Source: Natribaculum luteum (GTDB lineage Archaea > Halobacteriota > Halobacteria > Halobacteriales > Natrialbaceae). Taken from it: a stretch of DNA of 64,000 bases. Positions 8,215-16,776 of this stretch are shown piece by piece. Numbering within the stretch: the stretch's first letter is position 1; each line of letters starts with the position of its first letter. The stretch spans positions 2,170,001 through 2,234,000 of the forward strand of contig NZ_CP095397.1 in NCBI RefSeq assembly GCF_023008545.1, read 5' to 3'. Both the position numbers and the translations under genes were made by a program. The notes under the pieces are model-generated. The model saw only the letters and a list, made by a program, of their open reading frames with translations, made no database searches and was not told where the DNA came from.

Positions 8215-9182
8215 CGCCACCGCCCCGCACGTTCGGCATAGTCGCGGATCGCCGGCGCGTCCGCGTCGAGGTACTCGTTCGTCCAGGCGGCGTCTGGATC
8301 GATCTCGCCCTCGAGCAGGTCGGTCTCCGCGAGCGTCTCGCCGAGCCGTCGCCAGCGGTCGCCGTCGTGGTTCCCCCACCCCGTCTCCGCGACGTGCGGG
8401 GTGACCTGGAGGTCGCCGGCGGCCGCCTCGAACTTCTCGCGTTCGATCTCCCGGCGGCGCTCGAGCGTGGCGTTGCGCGAGACCAGCGCGTCGACGGCCG
8501 CCTCCGGTTCCCGCGACGCCACAGCCCAGCCGCGGGCGGTGGCGCGGAGGAACGCCCGCACCGTCTCGGGATTATCGGCCGCGAACGACGGCTCCGTCAC
8601 GAGTGTCATCCCGTAGACGCCCAGGTGCTCCCCGATCGGGAGTTCGTCCGCCGGCCGGTCGTGGTCGCGCTCGAGTTCGAGGCCGTTGGTGACGACGCCG
8701 ACCGCCGCGTCGACGTCCCCGTCGAGCAGCTGGTGCTCGACGCGGTGGTGGGTGTGCGGGTCGACGTCCCGGAGGTCGACCTCGTCGCGAATTCCGGCGT
8801 TCTCGAGCAACTGGGCGGCGAGGATGCGCGTCTTCGTCGCCGAGGGGGCGACGGTCCGTCCGGCGAGGTCTTCCGGCTGCTCGAGCGGTTCGCCGAAGAC
8901 GTCCCGCAGCGTGTAGATCGCCGCCGGGGTCTTCGCCGTCACTGCCGCGACGGCCAGCGGCTCGAGTCCGCGGCTCCGGACGGAGAGGACGGCGCTGGCA
9001 CCTGCGAGCGCGAACGTGGCCGCACCTCGAGCGGCCTGCTCGGCGGCGAACGGAGAGCCGTGTCCCTCGACGAACCGAACCTCGAGTCCCTCCTCGTCGT
9101 AGAAACCCCGCTCGCGTGCGAGGAAGTACGGGGCCTGGAAGCCGTTGGGTTCCCAGTTGAGCTGGAAGGTGATCGATTCCAC
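8211..9182 (-). CDS. Signal-less NMT1/THI5-like SBP-fold protein (C)
   Basis: A 323-residue protein that begins directly at the first strand of the fold (VESITFQLNWEPNGFQAPYF), leaving no room for a signal peptide or lipobox. It has ERGFYDEEGLEVRFVEG, LAGRTVAPSATKTRI, DPHTHHRVEHQLLDGDVDAAVG and a C-terminal DAAWTNEYLDAD that resembles the lipoprotein's NNVWTNEYLDAE, showing close paralogy. The GTG at 9182 starts six bases after the upstream stop. It may be a cytosolic binding protein or an enzyme using this fold, as in THI5 or dihydroxyphthalate decarboxylase-like proteins. Function not assignable. Confidence 0.85.
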   Translation of the reverse strand: MESITFQLNWEPNGFQAPYFLARERGFYDEEGLEVRFVEGHGSPFAAEQAARGAATFALAGASAVLSVRSRGLEPLAVAAVTAKTPAAIYTLRDVFGEPLEQPEDLAGRTVAPSATKTRILAAQLLENAGIRDEVDLRDVDPHTHHRVEHQLLDGDVDAAVGVVTNGLELERDHDRPADELPIGEHLGVYGMTLVTEPSFAADNPETVRAFLRATARGWAVASREPEAAVDALVSRNATLERRREIEREKFEAAAGDLQVTPHVAETGWGNHDGDRWRRLGETLAETDLLEGEIDPDAAWTNEYLDADAPAIRDYAERAGRWR

Positions 9183-9187
9183 GGCGA

Positions 9188-10180
9188 TCAGACCTCCAGG
9201 CGGAACGTGTCGTCGGGGATGCGATCGACGCCGAGGGCGTCGGCTCCCGCGACCTCGAGCAGGTGGTCGAACAGCCGTTCCATCCCGGCGACCGTCTCCT
9301 CGTCCCAGTCGGCGACGACCATGTCCCGCCAGCCGTCGCGGACGGCGCGGACGACGGCGTCGTCGTCCTCGTACATCAGCCGCTCGCCGATCTCCGTCCA
9401 GATCTCGTCGTCGGTCGTGAGTCGTTCGACGGCGTCCCGGTACGCGCCCGTGAATCCGTGGACCGCCTCCCGGTTCTCCGCGAGGTAGTTCTCGCTCGTG
9501 AGGAACGTCGAGATCGGCAACTTCCGGTCGGTTTCCGAGAGGTCCTGGACGAGCCGGGACATCGGGAGCACCTCGTGGTAGTCGCCCGTCTCGGTGATCT
9601 CGGGAACGATGGGCCAGAACTGGAGGATTGCGTCGACTTCCCCGTCCCGGAGCATGCGGGTGAGTTCGACCTTCGATCCCGACTCGACCGGCATCGCCTC
9701 GTCGTCGGGGTCGAAGCCGTGGTACTCGCGACACGCCGCGCGAACCAGGATCCAGTTTTTGTCCAGCCGGCGGACGACGCCGATGCGCCGGCCCGGCAGA
9801 TCCGTCAGATCCTCGATCGGCGAGTCCGTCGGCGCGACGAGCCCCCCGACCGTCCGGCCGTACGGGTGAACGGCGACGATCGGTGCGCCCTCGGCCCGCT
9901 CGCGCGCCGTCGAGATGTAGTCGATGTCGATGAGGTCGGCCTCGCCTCCCTGTAACTTCGCCTCGACGGTCTCGACGCCGCCCTCGAGTTCGTCCGAGAC
10001 GAGTTGCACGTCGAGGTGGAAGTCGTGATCGTGGTCGTACCCGAACCGTTTGATCGTGTAGAGCATGTACCGGGGGCTGCCGTTGTGCTCGAATCGCGCT
10101 CGTAACATGGGCCGGTCTCCCGGATCGTCGTGGTGGGCGTCCAGTTCGACCTGCTGGGTCTCGAGGTCTACTGCCTCCAT
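9188..10180 (-). CDS. Signal-less SBP-fold protein (B)
   Basis: A 330-residue protein. The first 25 residues are acidic and polar (MEAVDLETQQVELDAHHDDPG), not a signal peptide. The fold follows with LRARFEHNGSPRYMLYTIKRF, LQGGEADLIDIDYISTARE, DLPGRRIGVVRR and MLRDGEVDAILQFWP. Compared with its neighbours it is divergent, with a His/Asp-rich YDHDHDFHLDVQ segment near residues 50-60. The ATG at 10180 is five bases after the upstream stop. Similarity to 4,5-dihydroxyphthalate decarboxylase-like members of the fold is possible but cannot be tested by eye. Confidence 0.82.
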   Translation of the reverse strand: MEAVDLETQQVELDAHHDDPGDRPMLRARFEHNGSPRYMLYTIKRFGYDHDHDFHLDVQLVSDELEGGVETVEAKLQGGEADLIDIDYISTARERAEGAPIVAVHPYGRTVGGLVAPTDSPIEDLTDLPGRRIGVVRRLDKNWILVRAACREYHGFDPDDEAMPVESGSKVELTRMLRDGEVDAILQFWPIVPEITETGDYHEVLPMSRLVQDLSETDRKLPISTFLTSENYLAENREAVHGFTGAYRDAVERLTTDDEIWTEIGERLMYEDDDAVVRAVRDGWRDMVVADWDEETVAGMERLFDHLLEVAGADALGVDRIPDDTFRLEV

Positions 10181-10185
10181 GGGAC

Positions 10186-11082
10186 TCACCCGAGCGAAGC
10201 GACGATGGCGTCGAGGTCTGCCTCGCCGTCGATGAGGCCGCGGTCTTTCATCCACTCGAGTTGCGCACCGAGATCGTCCCGGTCGGCGGGTTCCGGCACC
10301 TCGTAGCGCGGAACCGTCACGCGCTCGCGAAGTTTTGCCACGTCCACGTCCTCGAAGAGGTCGGGCGCGACCTCGAGGTCCTTCTCGAGCATCTCGAGGT
10401 ACTCCTCGCGGAACGCTTCCGGGTTCTCGTTGACGTCACGGGCGGCGCGGGTGTAGGCAGCGACGTACGACTCGAGGACGTCGCGGTCGACGTCGTCGCC
10501 GCCGACGATCCCCACGTGGTTCTCGAACTCGAGGATCGGCTGGAAGCCGAGGGACTCCGCGAGCGTGCTCTGTGGGTCGAGCAGCGTCACGGCGTCGACC
10601 TCGCCGTCCCGGAGCGCGCGCAGGCGATCGGTCGGCATCCCGTAGTGGACGAGGCGCACCTCCTCGGGATCGACGTGCTCCTCGAGCGCTCGCATCGCGG
10701 TGTACTCCTGGCCGGTTCGGCGGTTGACGGCGACCGGGACGTCCGCGAGGTCCGCCGGCGACTCGATCGACGTCTCCGGGTGGGTGAACACCGTGTACGG
10801 CTGGTCGGCGAAGGTGCCGTTCGCGACGACCCGCCCGTCGTCCATTCGCCACGTTCGCCTGAGGCTCTCCCACTTGCACACCGGGTAGATGTCCACCTCG
10901 TAGTCGCCGGTCAGCGTCTCCTCGGCGGGGATGTACTTTACCTCGACGGACCGCCGGTCGCGCTCGACCAGGTCGACCTCGAGTCCCTCCGCCTCGAAGT
11001 AGCCCCGTTCGGCCGCCACCCGCTGCGGGAGGACGAACGAGAACGGGAGGTGAAACAATCTGAGTGAGGCATTCTCTGTCAT
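10186..11082 (-). CDS. Signal-less SBP-fold protein (A), first gene of the operon
   Basis: A 298-residue protein opening MTENASLRLFHLPFSF, so again without export signal. Fold markers are AERGYFEAEGLEVDLVER, ADVPVAVNRRTGQEYTAMRAL, LRALRDGEVDAVTLLDPQ and a helical C-terminal half. It leads the tight unit A-B-C-VOC on the minus strand, divergent from the cupin. ATG 11082 is preferred over GTG 11100 because the CCTTTAT element at 11111-11117 predicts transcription start near 11088. No catalytic residues can be named. Confidence 0.83.
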   Translation of the reverse strand: MTENASLRLFHLPFSFVLPQRVAAERGYFEAEGLEVDLVERDRRSVEVKYIPAEETLTGDYEVDIYPVCKWESLRRTWRMDDGRVVANGTFADQPYTVFTHPETSIESPADLADVPVAVNRRTGQEYTAMRALEEHVDPEEVRLVHYGMPTDRLRALRDGEVDAVTLLDPQSTLAESLGFQPILEFENHVGIVGGDDVDRDVLESYVAAYTRAARDVNENPEAFREEYLEMLEKDLEVAPDLFEDVDVAKLRERVTVPRYEVPEPADRDDLGAQLEWMKDRGLIDGEADLDAIVASLG

Positions 11083-11110
11083 GCGCTCGTCGCTAATCAC
11101 GAACGGACTG

Positions 11111-11139
11111 ATAAAGGTTTCTCGAGAATTTTTATATGA
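11111..11139. promoter_or_regulatory. Divergent promoter region of SBP operon and cupin
   Basis: Minus-strand TATA-like CCTTTAT (11111-11117) serves the SBP operon; plus-strand TTTTTATATG (11129-11138) serves the cupin. The two lie within 30 bases, so a single regulator could control both. Confidence 0.5.
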
Positions 11140-11175
11140 GTCGTCGTGGACAGGGCGATAGTGAGGTATGCTACC

Positions 11176-11517
11176 ATGGACAGGGTAAGTACCGGGGACA
11201 CGACGTTCGACGAGGTTGCGGAGGGAGTGTACCTCGCCGACCTGGCGACCGGGCGGCGGGCCTGCGTGAAGTACTGGCGGATCGAATCCGGCGCGACGCT
11301 ACCCGTACACCGGCACGACAACGAACAGATCGGCTACGTCCTCGACGGGACGCTGGTCGCGCTGGTCGAGGGCGAGGAGGTCACGCTCTCGCCCGGCGAC
11401 TGCTACCGGTTCCCGAGTGGGGAACGCCACGGTGCCGAGAACCGGTCCGACGAACCCGCGATCGGGATCGGCGTGCTCGCACCGCCGCGCGAGCAACCCG
11501 ACTGGCGGGAAACATAG
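11176..11517 (+). CDS. Single-domain cupin
   Basis: A 113-residue small cupin. Motif 1 is PVHRHDNEQIGYVLDG with His45, His47 and Glu50; motif 2 is PSGERHGAEN with His85; together they form a plausible metal site. Such cupins serve as oxygenases, isomerases or sensing domains. The ATG at 11176 is taken because the TATA element at 11129 puts the transcript start near 11160, excluding the GTG at 11146. It is divergent from the SBP operon and shares its promoter region, which suggests a role in the same pathway. Confidence 0.85.
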   Translation: MDRVSTGDTTFDEVAEGVYLADLATGRRACVKYWRIESGATLPVHRHDNEQIGYVLDGTLVALVEGEEVTLSPGDCYRFPSGERHGAENRSDEPAIGIGVLAPPREQPDWRET

Positions 11518-11539
11518 TATTCCGTCAACCGTCGATCGA

Positions 11540-11575
11540 TGCGCGGAACCGGACGGCAGCGATCGGTTCCGCGCA
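11540..11575. terminator. Inverted repeat between convergent cupin and CDC48 genes
   Basis: Perfect 12-base arms (TGCGCGGAACCG / CGGTTCCGCGCA) with a 12-base loop lie between two converging genes. A bidirectional 3'-end element is likely; there is no strong T tract. Confidence 0.5.
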
Positions 11576-11597
11576 GCGATTCAGGCTCGACGAAACA

Positions 11598-13760
11598 CTA
11601 AGTATCGAACCTGGCGTCGCCCGCCGTCGTCGGTTCGACCACCTCGAGTGCTCGTTCGAAGTGGGCCGCAGTGAGCACGAGGTCCTCGAGGGTTCGCGCG
11701 TCGGTGACGTACTCCTCGATGGCCGCCGTGGCGGCCTCGCGACAGATCGCCTCGACGTCCGCGCCGACGTAGCCGTCGGTCTCGCCCGCCAGTCGCTCGA
11801 GGTCGACGTCCGCGGCCAGGGGCTTGGCTGCGGTGTGGACCTCGAAGATCGCCAGCCGAGCCTCCTCGTCCGGAACCGGCACGTGGACGTGTCGGTCGAA
11901 CCGACCCGACCGGAGCAAGGCGTCGTCGAGGAGGTCGGGGCGATTGGTCGTCGCGACGACGACGACGTCCTCGAGGGTCTCGAGGCCGTCGAGTTCGGTC
12001 AGCAGTTGCGAGACGACGCGCTCGCCGACTCCTGCGTCGGCGGCGCTCCGACCGCGTTCTCCCGCCAGCGCGTCGATCTCGTCGAAGAAGACCACCGTCG
12101 GCGCGTTCTCGCGGGCCTTCGAGAAGACCTCGCGAACGCCCCGTTCTGACTCGCCGACGAACCTGTTCAGTAACTCCGGCCCCTTGATCGAGATGAAGTT
12201 CGACTGAGCCTCGTTCGCGACCGCCTTCGCGAGCAGCGTCTTGCCCGTGCCGGGCGGACCGTAGAGCAACACGCCTTTCGCGGGCGAGAGGTCGACCCGC
12301 TCGTACGCGTCGGGGTGCTCGAGGGGCCACTGGACGGTCTGGCGCAGCCGTCGTTTCACGTCCTCGAGGCCGCCGACGTCGTCCCACGAGACGTCCGGCA
12401 CCTCGACGAACACCTCGCGCAACGCCGAGGGTTCGACGCCCGTGAGCGCGTCCCGGACGTCGCGATCCGTCACCTCGAGGTCGACGTCGGCGACGTCTGC
12501 CGGCGTCACCTCGAGGTCGTCGCCGGGACGCACCCGCCGGAGCGCGCTCATCGCACTCTCCCTGACGAGGTGCTCGAGGTCGGCCCCGACGAACCCGTGG
12601 GTGATCTCGGCGTAGCGCTCGATGTCGACGTCGTCGGCCAGTGGCACGTCTCGGGTGTGGATCCGGAGGATCTCCTCGCGGCCCTGCGCGTCGGGAACGC
12701 CGACCTCCACCTCGCGGTCGAACCGGCCGGGGCGGCGCAACGCGGGATCGACGACGTGTTCCCGGTTGGTCGTTCCGACGACGGCGACGCGTTTTCGGTC
12801 TCGCACGCCGTCGAGCAGCGAGAGCAACTGGGCGACGATCCGGCTCTCGGCGTCGCCGCCGGATCCGTCCCGCGTCGGCGCGATGGAGTCGAGTTCGTCG
12901 ACGAAGACGACCGCCGGTGCGTTCGCCTCGGCCTCCGCGAAGACCTCCCGGAGGCGCTGTTCGCTCTCGCCGTAGTACTTCGACGTGATCTCCGGCCCCG
13001 AGATCGTCTGGAAGTGCGCGTCGATCTCGTTTGCGACGGCGCGGGCCATCAGCGTCTTGCCGGTCCCCGGCGGGCCGTAGAGCAGGACGCCTGAAGGTGG
13101 ATCGACGCCGAGCGCGTCGAACAGGCCCGGGTGCTGAAGAGGAAGCTCGATCAGCTCGCGCACTCGCTCGAGTTCCGCCTCGAGGCCGCCGACGTCCTCG
13201 TAGGTGACGGCGGGTCGGTCCGTCGACTCGTCTGTGAGCCCCTGTGCGGGCTCTTCGTCGACGGTGATGGCCGTCCAGTCGCGGACGACCGCGGGACCGT
13301 TCGAGTCGGTCCCCGTCACGCGGACCGGTACCTGGCGGCTCGCCTCCGCTGGCAGAGAGCCGTAGCCGAGCGCGACCGAGAGCACCTGGCCGTCGACGAC
13401 TCCTCGTCCGACGAGGGCGTCCCTGACGTGCAGGCCGACGCCTTCCTCGACGCCGACGTCCTCGGGCAGGGCGATCGTGACCCGATCCGCGTCGGTCACG
13501 TCGACGGCGTCGACTGCGACGCGGTCGTCGACCGCCACTCCGAGGTTCCGACGGAGTCGCTCCGGGAGCCGGACGTGACCGCGTTCGGCGTCGCCGGTGC
13601 CGACCCTCGCGACGGCCCGTCGATCGTCGCTCTCGAGGAGCACCCAGTCGCCGACCTCGACCCCCAGTTCCCGTCTCGCGTCGCGATCGAGGACGACCGC
13701 TCCCTCGTCGACCCGTCCTCGTCCGGGCGTGACACCAAGTTCCAGGCTATTAGTTTTCAC
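11598..13760 (-). CDS. CDC48/VCP-family AAA ATPase
   Basis: A 720-residue double-AAA unfoldase. The N-terminal double-psi beta-barrel plus 4-beta domain (residues 1-185; VTPGRGRVDEGAVVLDRDARRE) precedes D1 (Walker A GPPGTGKTLMARAVANE; Walker B VVFVDELDS) and D2 (GPPGTGKTLLAKAVANE; VVFFDEIDA). In archaea this hexamer extracts and unfolds proteins for degradation. Haloarchaea usually carry several paralogues; this one has a short acidic C-terminus without an HbYX tail. The start ATG 13760 begins MKTNSLELGV at the first barrel strand. Confidence 0.95.
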   Translation of the reverse strand: MKTNSLELGVTPGRGRVDEGAVVLDRDARRELGVEVGDWVLLESDDRRAVARVGTGDAERGHVRLPERLRRNLGVAVDDRVAVDAVDVTDADRVTIALPEDVGVEEGVGLHVRDALVGRGVVDGQVLSVALGYGSLPAEASRQVPVRVTGTDSNGPAVVRDWTAITVDEEPAQGLTDESTDRPAVTYEDVGGLEAELERVRELIELPLQHPGLFDALGVDPPSGVLLYGPPGTGKTLMARAVANEIDAHFQTISGPEITSKYYGESEQRLREVFAEAEANAPAVVFVDELDSIAPTRDGSGGDAESRIVAQLLSLLDGVRDRKRVAVVGTTNREHVVDPALRRPGRFDREVEVGVPDAQGREEILRIHTRDVPLADDVDIERYAEITHGFVGADLEHLVRESAMSALRRVRPGDDLEVTPADVADVDLEVTDRDVRDALTGVEPSALREVFVEVPDVSWDDVGGLEDVKRRLRQTVQWPLEHPDAYERVDLSPAKGVLLYGPPGTGKTLLAKAVANEAQSNFISIKGPELLNRFVGESERGVREVFSKARENAPTVVFFDEIDALAGERGRSAADAGVGERVVSQLLTELDGLETLEDVVVVATTNRPDLLDDALLRSGRFDRHVHVPVPDEEARLAIFEVHTAAKPLAADVDLERLAGETDGYVGADVEAICREAATAAIEEYVTDARTLEDLVLTAAHFERALEVVEPTTAGDARFDT

Positions 13761-13907
13761 ACCCTACATTCGTACGACGGCAATAATAGTTCACGGGACG
13801 TTCGACTCGGGCGGTTCTGTTCTAATCACCGTCGGGCCTGGACGCAACTGACGACGAGTCTCGGGAGCAATTATTTCCACCATATGTAAGGGAATATAAA
13901 CGGCTAG

Positions 13908-13917
13908 TATTATATAG
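13908..13917 (+). promoter_or_regulatory. TATA box for the 13981 operon
   Basis: TATTATATAG in an AT-rich island of the divergent spacer (13761-13980), 64 bases before the ATG, predicts a leader of about 40 bases. Confidence 0.5.
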
Positions 13918-13980
13918 TGATTCGTTGGCCATTCTCACGGCACTGGTGCGTGTTCTCACGAGTCACGCACGAGTCGAATC

Positions 13981-14889
13981 ATGACTAACACACAGATAAC
14001 AGACGAAGCTCAACGGCAGCTGGTCCGGAACCTCGGGATGAGCCAGGTTCCGGAAGAGGGCCGGTTGACGCTCGAGCGAATTCGGGAGTCGGTAGACGCC
14101 GAGACCGACCCCGAGTTCGCTTCGATGGGGGTGTCGATCCGACGTGACCTCTCGGGCAAACTCGACGAGTCGTTGCTCGAGGAGGAACTCGGGAAGCTGG
14201 CGACGCAGATCGAACGGCTTCCCGATGTCCGCGAGGCGGGGATCCCGGACGGTGAGACGGAGCCAGAACAGTTGTATCGCGAACTCGTCGCTCCGGGCTG
14301 GCGCGTCTACGACCATCTCGTGGACGTCGGATTCTTCGAGAGCGTCGAAGACAGCCTGCCGCGGTTCACACCGGAACACATCGAACACACTGCACACGAG
14401 CTGATCCGGACGGAGCCGCTTACGTCCGAACTCTCGACGATCGGGTTCGACGAGCGCGAGAAGCTGGTGCTGGTGATGAACGTCGTGAACAACAACACGC
14501 GACTGGCGCGGTGGGTACCGACGAAGGAGATTCCGGAGGAGGTCGAGTTCGACGTCGAGCACGTGCCGCCACTTCACCAGCGGGCCATGGGGGGTGCGTT
14601 GCTGTGGATCAACGCGCTCGACGTCCACCTCTGGCAAAATCGGATCCTCGTCACCGACGAGATCCTCGACGACGGCTACTCGGACGTCAAGGCGATGCTC
14701 GGCGGGCTGTACGCGATGACGAAGGCCGCACTCGACGTCGCCGAGGACGGACCGCTGACCGACGCACAGCTGACCGCCGCGCTGACCGCCAGTGCGGCGA
14801 TCACGATCGTCAACCAGGAAGAGATCTGCAAGGACGTCTTCTGGATCACGGAAGACATGCGTGCGCCGAGCAAGGCGCGACCGAGGTGA
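13981..14889 (+). CDS. Unknown protein linked to the quinoprotein gene
   Basis: A 302-residue soluble, helix-rich, acidic protein with no recognised domain. It contains FDEREKLVLVMNVVNNNTR, a conserved-looking HQRAMGGALLWINALDVHLWQN segment near residues 200-220 and an Ala-rich helical tail. No Cys-rich metal motif, signal peptide or membrane segment is visible. It precedes the PQQ-type dehydrogenase gene by seven bases, so the two are certainly co-transcribed; a partner, chaperone or electron acceptor role is possible but unsupported by motif. Confidence 0.75.
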   Translation: MTNTQITDEAQRQLVRNLGMSQVPEEGRLTLERIRESVDAETDPEFASMGVSIRRDLSGKLDESLLEEELGKLATQIERLPDVREAGIPDGETEPEQLYRELVAPGWRVYDHLVDVGFFESVEDSLPRFTPEHIEHTAHELIRTEPLTSELSTIGFDEREKLVLVMNVVNNNTRLARWVPTKEIPEEVEFDVEHVPPLHQRAMGGALLWINALDVHLWQNRILVTDEILDDGYSDVKAMLGGLYAMTKAALDVAEDGPLTDAQLTAALTASAAITIVNQEEICKDVFWITEDMRAPSKARPR

Positions 14890-14895
14890 CAACCA

Positions 14896-16614
14896 ATGGG
14901 AATCGAAGAAGACAGGGCCGTCAAGGCCGCACAGGACACGATCGTACGGGAAACAGACCAGGGGTATCGGGTGCTCGGCTCGCCCGACGAGTCGGTGACA
15001 CACCAGCACGACGTCGACCGGATTCCGGAGGTGGACGTCACCCAGGAGATGATCCTCGAGTCGGGTGAGAACCCGGAAGCGTGGCTCACCTACGGGGGGA
15101 ACTACGAACAGCACCGCTGTACGACCGCCGACGTCATCACCCCCGACAACGTCGCCGACCTCGAACTCGAGTACGTGATGCACGTCGGTGCCGGCTCGAG
15201 CATGGAGGGGACGCCGCTGATCGTCCCGGGCGATCCGCCGGTGATGTACCAGTCGAACGGGCCGAACCACGTGAAAGCTATCGACGCCCGCGAGGGCGAG
15301 ACGCTCTGGAGTTACACCTACGCGGTTCCCTCCGACGTGGTGCTTTGCTGTGACGACAACAACCGCGGCGTCGCCGTCCTCGGCGACAAGGTGTTCATGA
15401 CGACGCTCGACTCGGGCGTCGTTGCACTGAACCGCTACACCGGCGAGGAGGAGTGGTACACGAGCACCGCCGACCACGAGGAAGGCTACTCGGCGACGTG
15501 GGCACCCGTCGTCTACGACGGCAAGCTGTTCACCGGCAGCGCCGGCGGCGAGTACGGCGTTCGCGGCTTCCACACCGCGCTCGACACCGAAACCGGCGAA
15601 CAGCTCTGGCACACGTGGACCTCGCCCGAAGAGGAGTGGGTCGGCGACAGCATCGAGCAGTCGTGTGCGACGAACTGGATGACCGCGACGATCGACGCCG
15701 AGAAGGGGCGGCTGTACCTCCCCGTGGGCAACCCCGGCCCCGACTTCGACGGCTCCGTCCGTCCAGGACCGAACCGCAATAGCGCCGGGACGCTGGCGAT
15801 GGACCTCGAGACGGGCGAACGCCTGTGGACCCACCAGGAGTCGCCACACGACGTCTGGGACTACGACTCGGCCGCACCGCGTATCCTGATCCGCGACCTC
15901 GAGATCGAACACCGCGACATGACCACGGACGTCGTCGTCTCGGCGGGGAAGACGGCCTGGATCTATACGATGGACTCCGACACCGGCGAGCTCATCGAGC
16001 GCAGCGAACCGGGCGTCCAGCAGCTGAACATGTTCAAGATGATCCCGCACATCGACGAGGGCCGGCGCATGGCGTTCATGCCCGGCGCGATGGGCGGCAA
16101 CGACTGGCAGCCGCCGGCCTGGAACCCCGAAACCGGCCTGGCGTACTTCAAGATGAACAACTCGCCACAGGAAGCCTGGTGGCGCTTCGAGGAGTACGAA
16201 GAGGGCAAGAAGTACTGGGGTGGCATCCTGGAAGACGAGACCGAGGCCGTCCCCGAGGGCTACAACGACAAGATCAGCGCCATCGTCGCGGTCGATCCGG
16301 AGACGGGCCAGCGCGTCTGGCGCGACTGGATCGAGGGCAGTGCGTACCTGTGGGGTGGCCTGCTGACGACCACGACGGGACTCACCTTCGGTGGCACGCA
16401 GAACGGCAAATTCATCGCGTACGACGCCGAAACCGGTGACCACCTCTGGGAGTACGACGTCGGCGAGGTGTCGATCGCGGGTAGTCCGATGAGCTGGTAC
16501 GACCCCGAGACCGAAAAGCAGTACGTCGCCATCCAGATCGGCGGAAGTGGCTGGCTGCGCCGCGGGACCGGCGGTCGCGACGACCGACTCGCCGTCTTCT
16601 CGATGGCAGCCTGA
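14896..16614 (+). CDS. PQQ-type quinoprotein dehydrogenase with lanthanide-type metal signature, no signal peptide
   Basis: A 572-residue eight-bladed propeller of the methanol/alcohol dehydrogenase type. Hallmarks are the vicinal Cys151-Cys152 (VVLCCDDNNRGVA), Glu104 in MEGTPLIV, Glu219 in GGEYGVRG, Asn279 in GNPGPDF and the catalytic Asp322 in PHDVWDYDSA. Asp324, two residues after the catalytic Asp, is the position that in XoxF-type enzymes coordinates a lanthanide and is Ala in calcium enzymes. Lys352 replaces the Arg of methanol dehydrogenases, as in many alcohol dehydrogenases. Blades end in DAETGDHLWEYD-like repeats. The N-terminus (MGIEEDRAVKAAQDT) is not a signal peptide although family members are normally exported. 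Substrate and whether PQQ is made or imported are unknown. Confidence 0.9.
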   Translation: MGIEEDRAVKAAQDTIVRETDQGYRVLGSPDESVTHQHDVDRIPEVDVTQEMILESGENPEAWLTYGGNYEQHRCTTADVITPDNVADLELEYVMHVGAGSSMEGTPLIVPGDPPVMYQSNGPNHVKAIDAREGETLWSYTYAVPSDVVLCCDDNNRGVAVLGDKVFMTTLDSGVVALNRYTGEEEWYTSTADHEEGYSATWAPVVYDGKLFTGSAGGEYGVRGFHTALDTETGEQLWHTWTSPEEEWVGDSIEQSCATNWMTATIDAEKGRLYLPVGNPGPDFDGSVRPGPNRNSAGTLAMDLETGERLWTHQESPHDVWDYDSAAPRILIRDLEIEHRDMTTDVVVSAGKTAWIYTMDSDTGELIERSEPGVQQLNMFKMIPHIDEGRRMAFMPGAMGGNDWQPPAWNPETGLAYFKMNNSPQEAWWRFEEYEEGKKYWGGILEDETEAVPEGYNDKISAIVAVDPETGQRVWRDWIEGSAYLWGGLLTTTTGLTFGGTQNGKFIAYDAETGDHLWEYDVGEVSIAGSPMSWYDPETEKQYVAIQIGGSGWLRRGTGGRDDRLAVFSMAA

Positions 16615-16776
16615 CCACCTCTCGCAGCAGCTTTCTCTGCGTCGCCGTTTGCTAATTGCCCGACAAGAACGAGCTGCCGATGCTGCCGGCGGTCTCACAC
16701 TGACTACTGTACCTCATTTCCGATGCAACGGCAGGGCGGTCGCGGTTGCACCGGGAAATCGGTACAGCAGCCCGTA

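Noticed and set aside
9594-9869. Short plus-strand frames inside the SBP-fold genes
   Set aside because: Antisense shadows; Ser/Arg-rich with no motifs.
13963-16698. A 911-residue minus-strand open frame
   Set aside because: Antisense of the 13981 and quinoprotein genes; high-GC genomes leave such frames open and no domain is seen.
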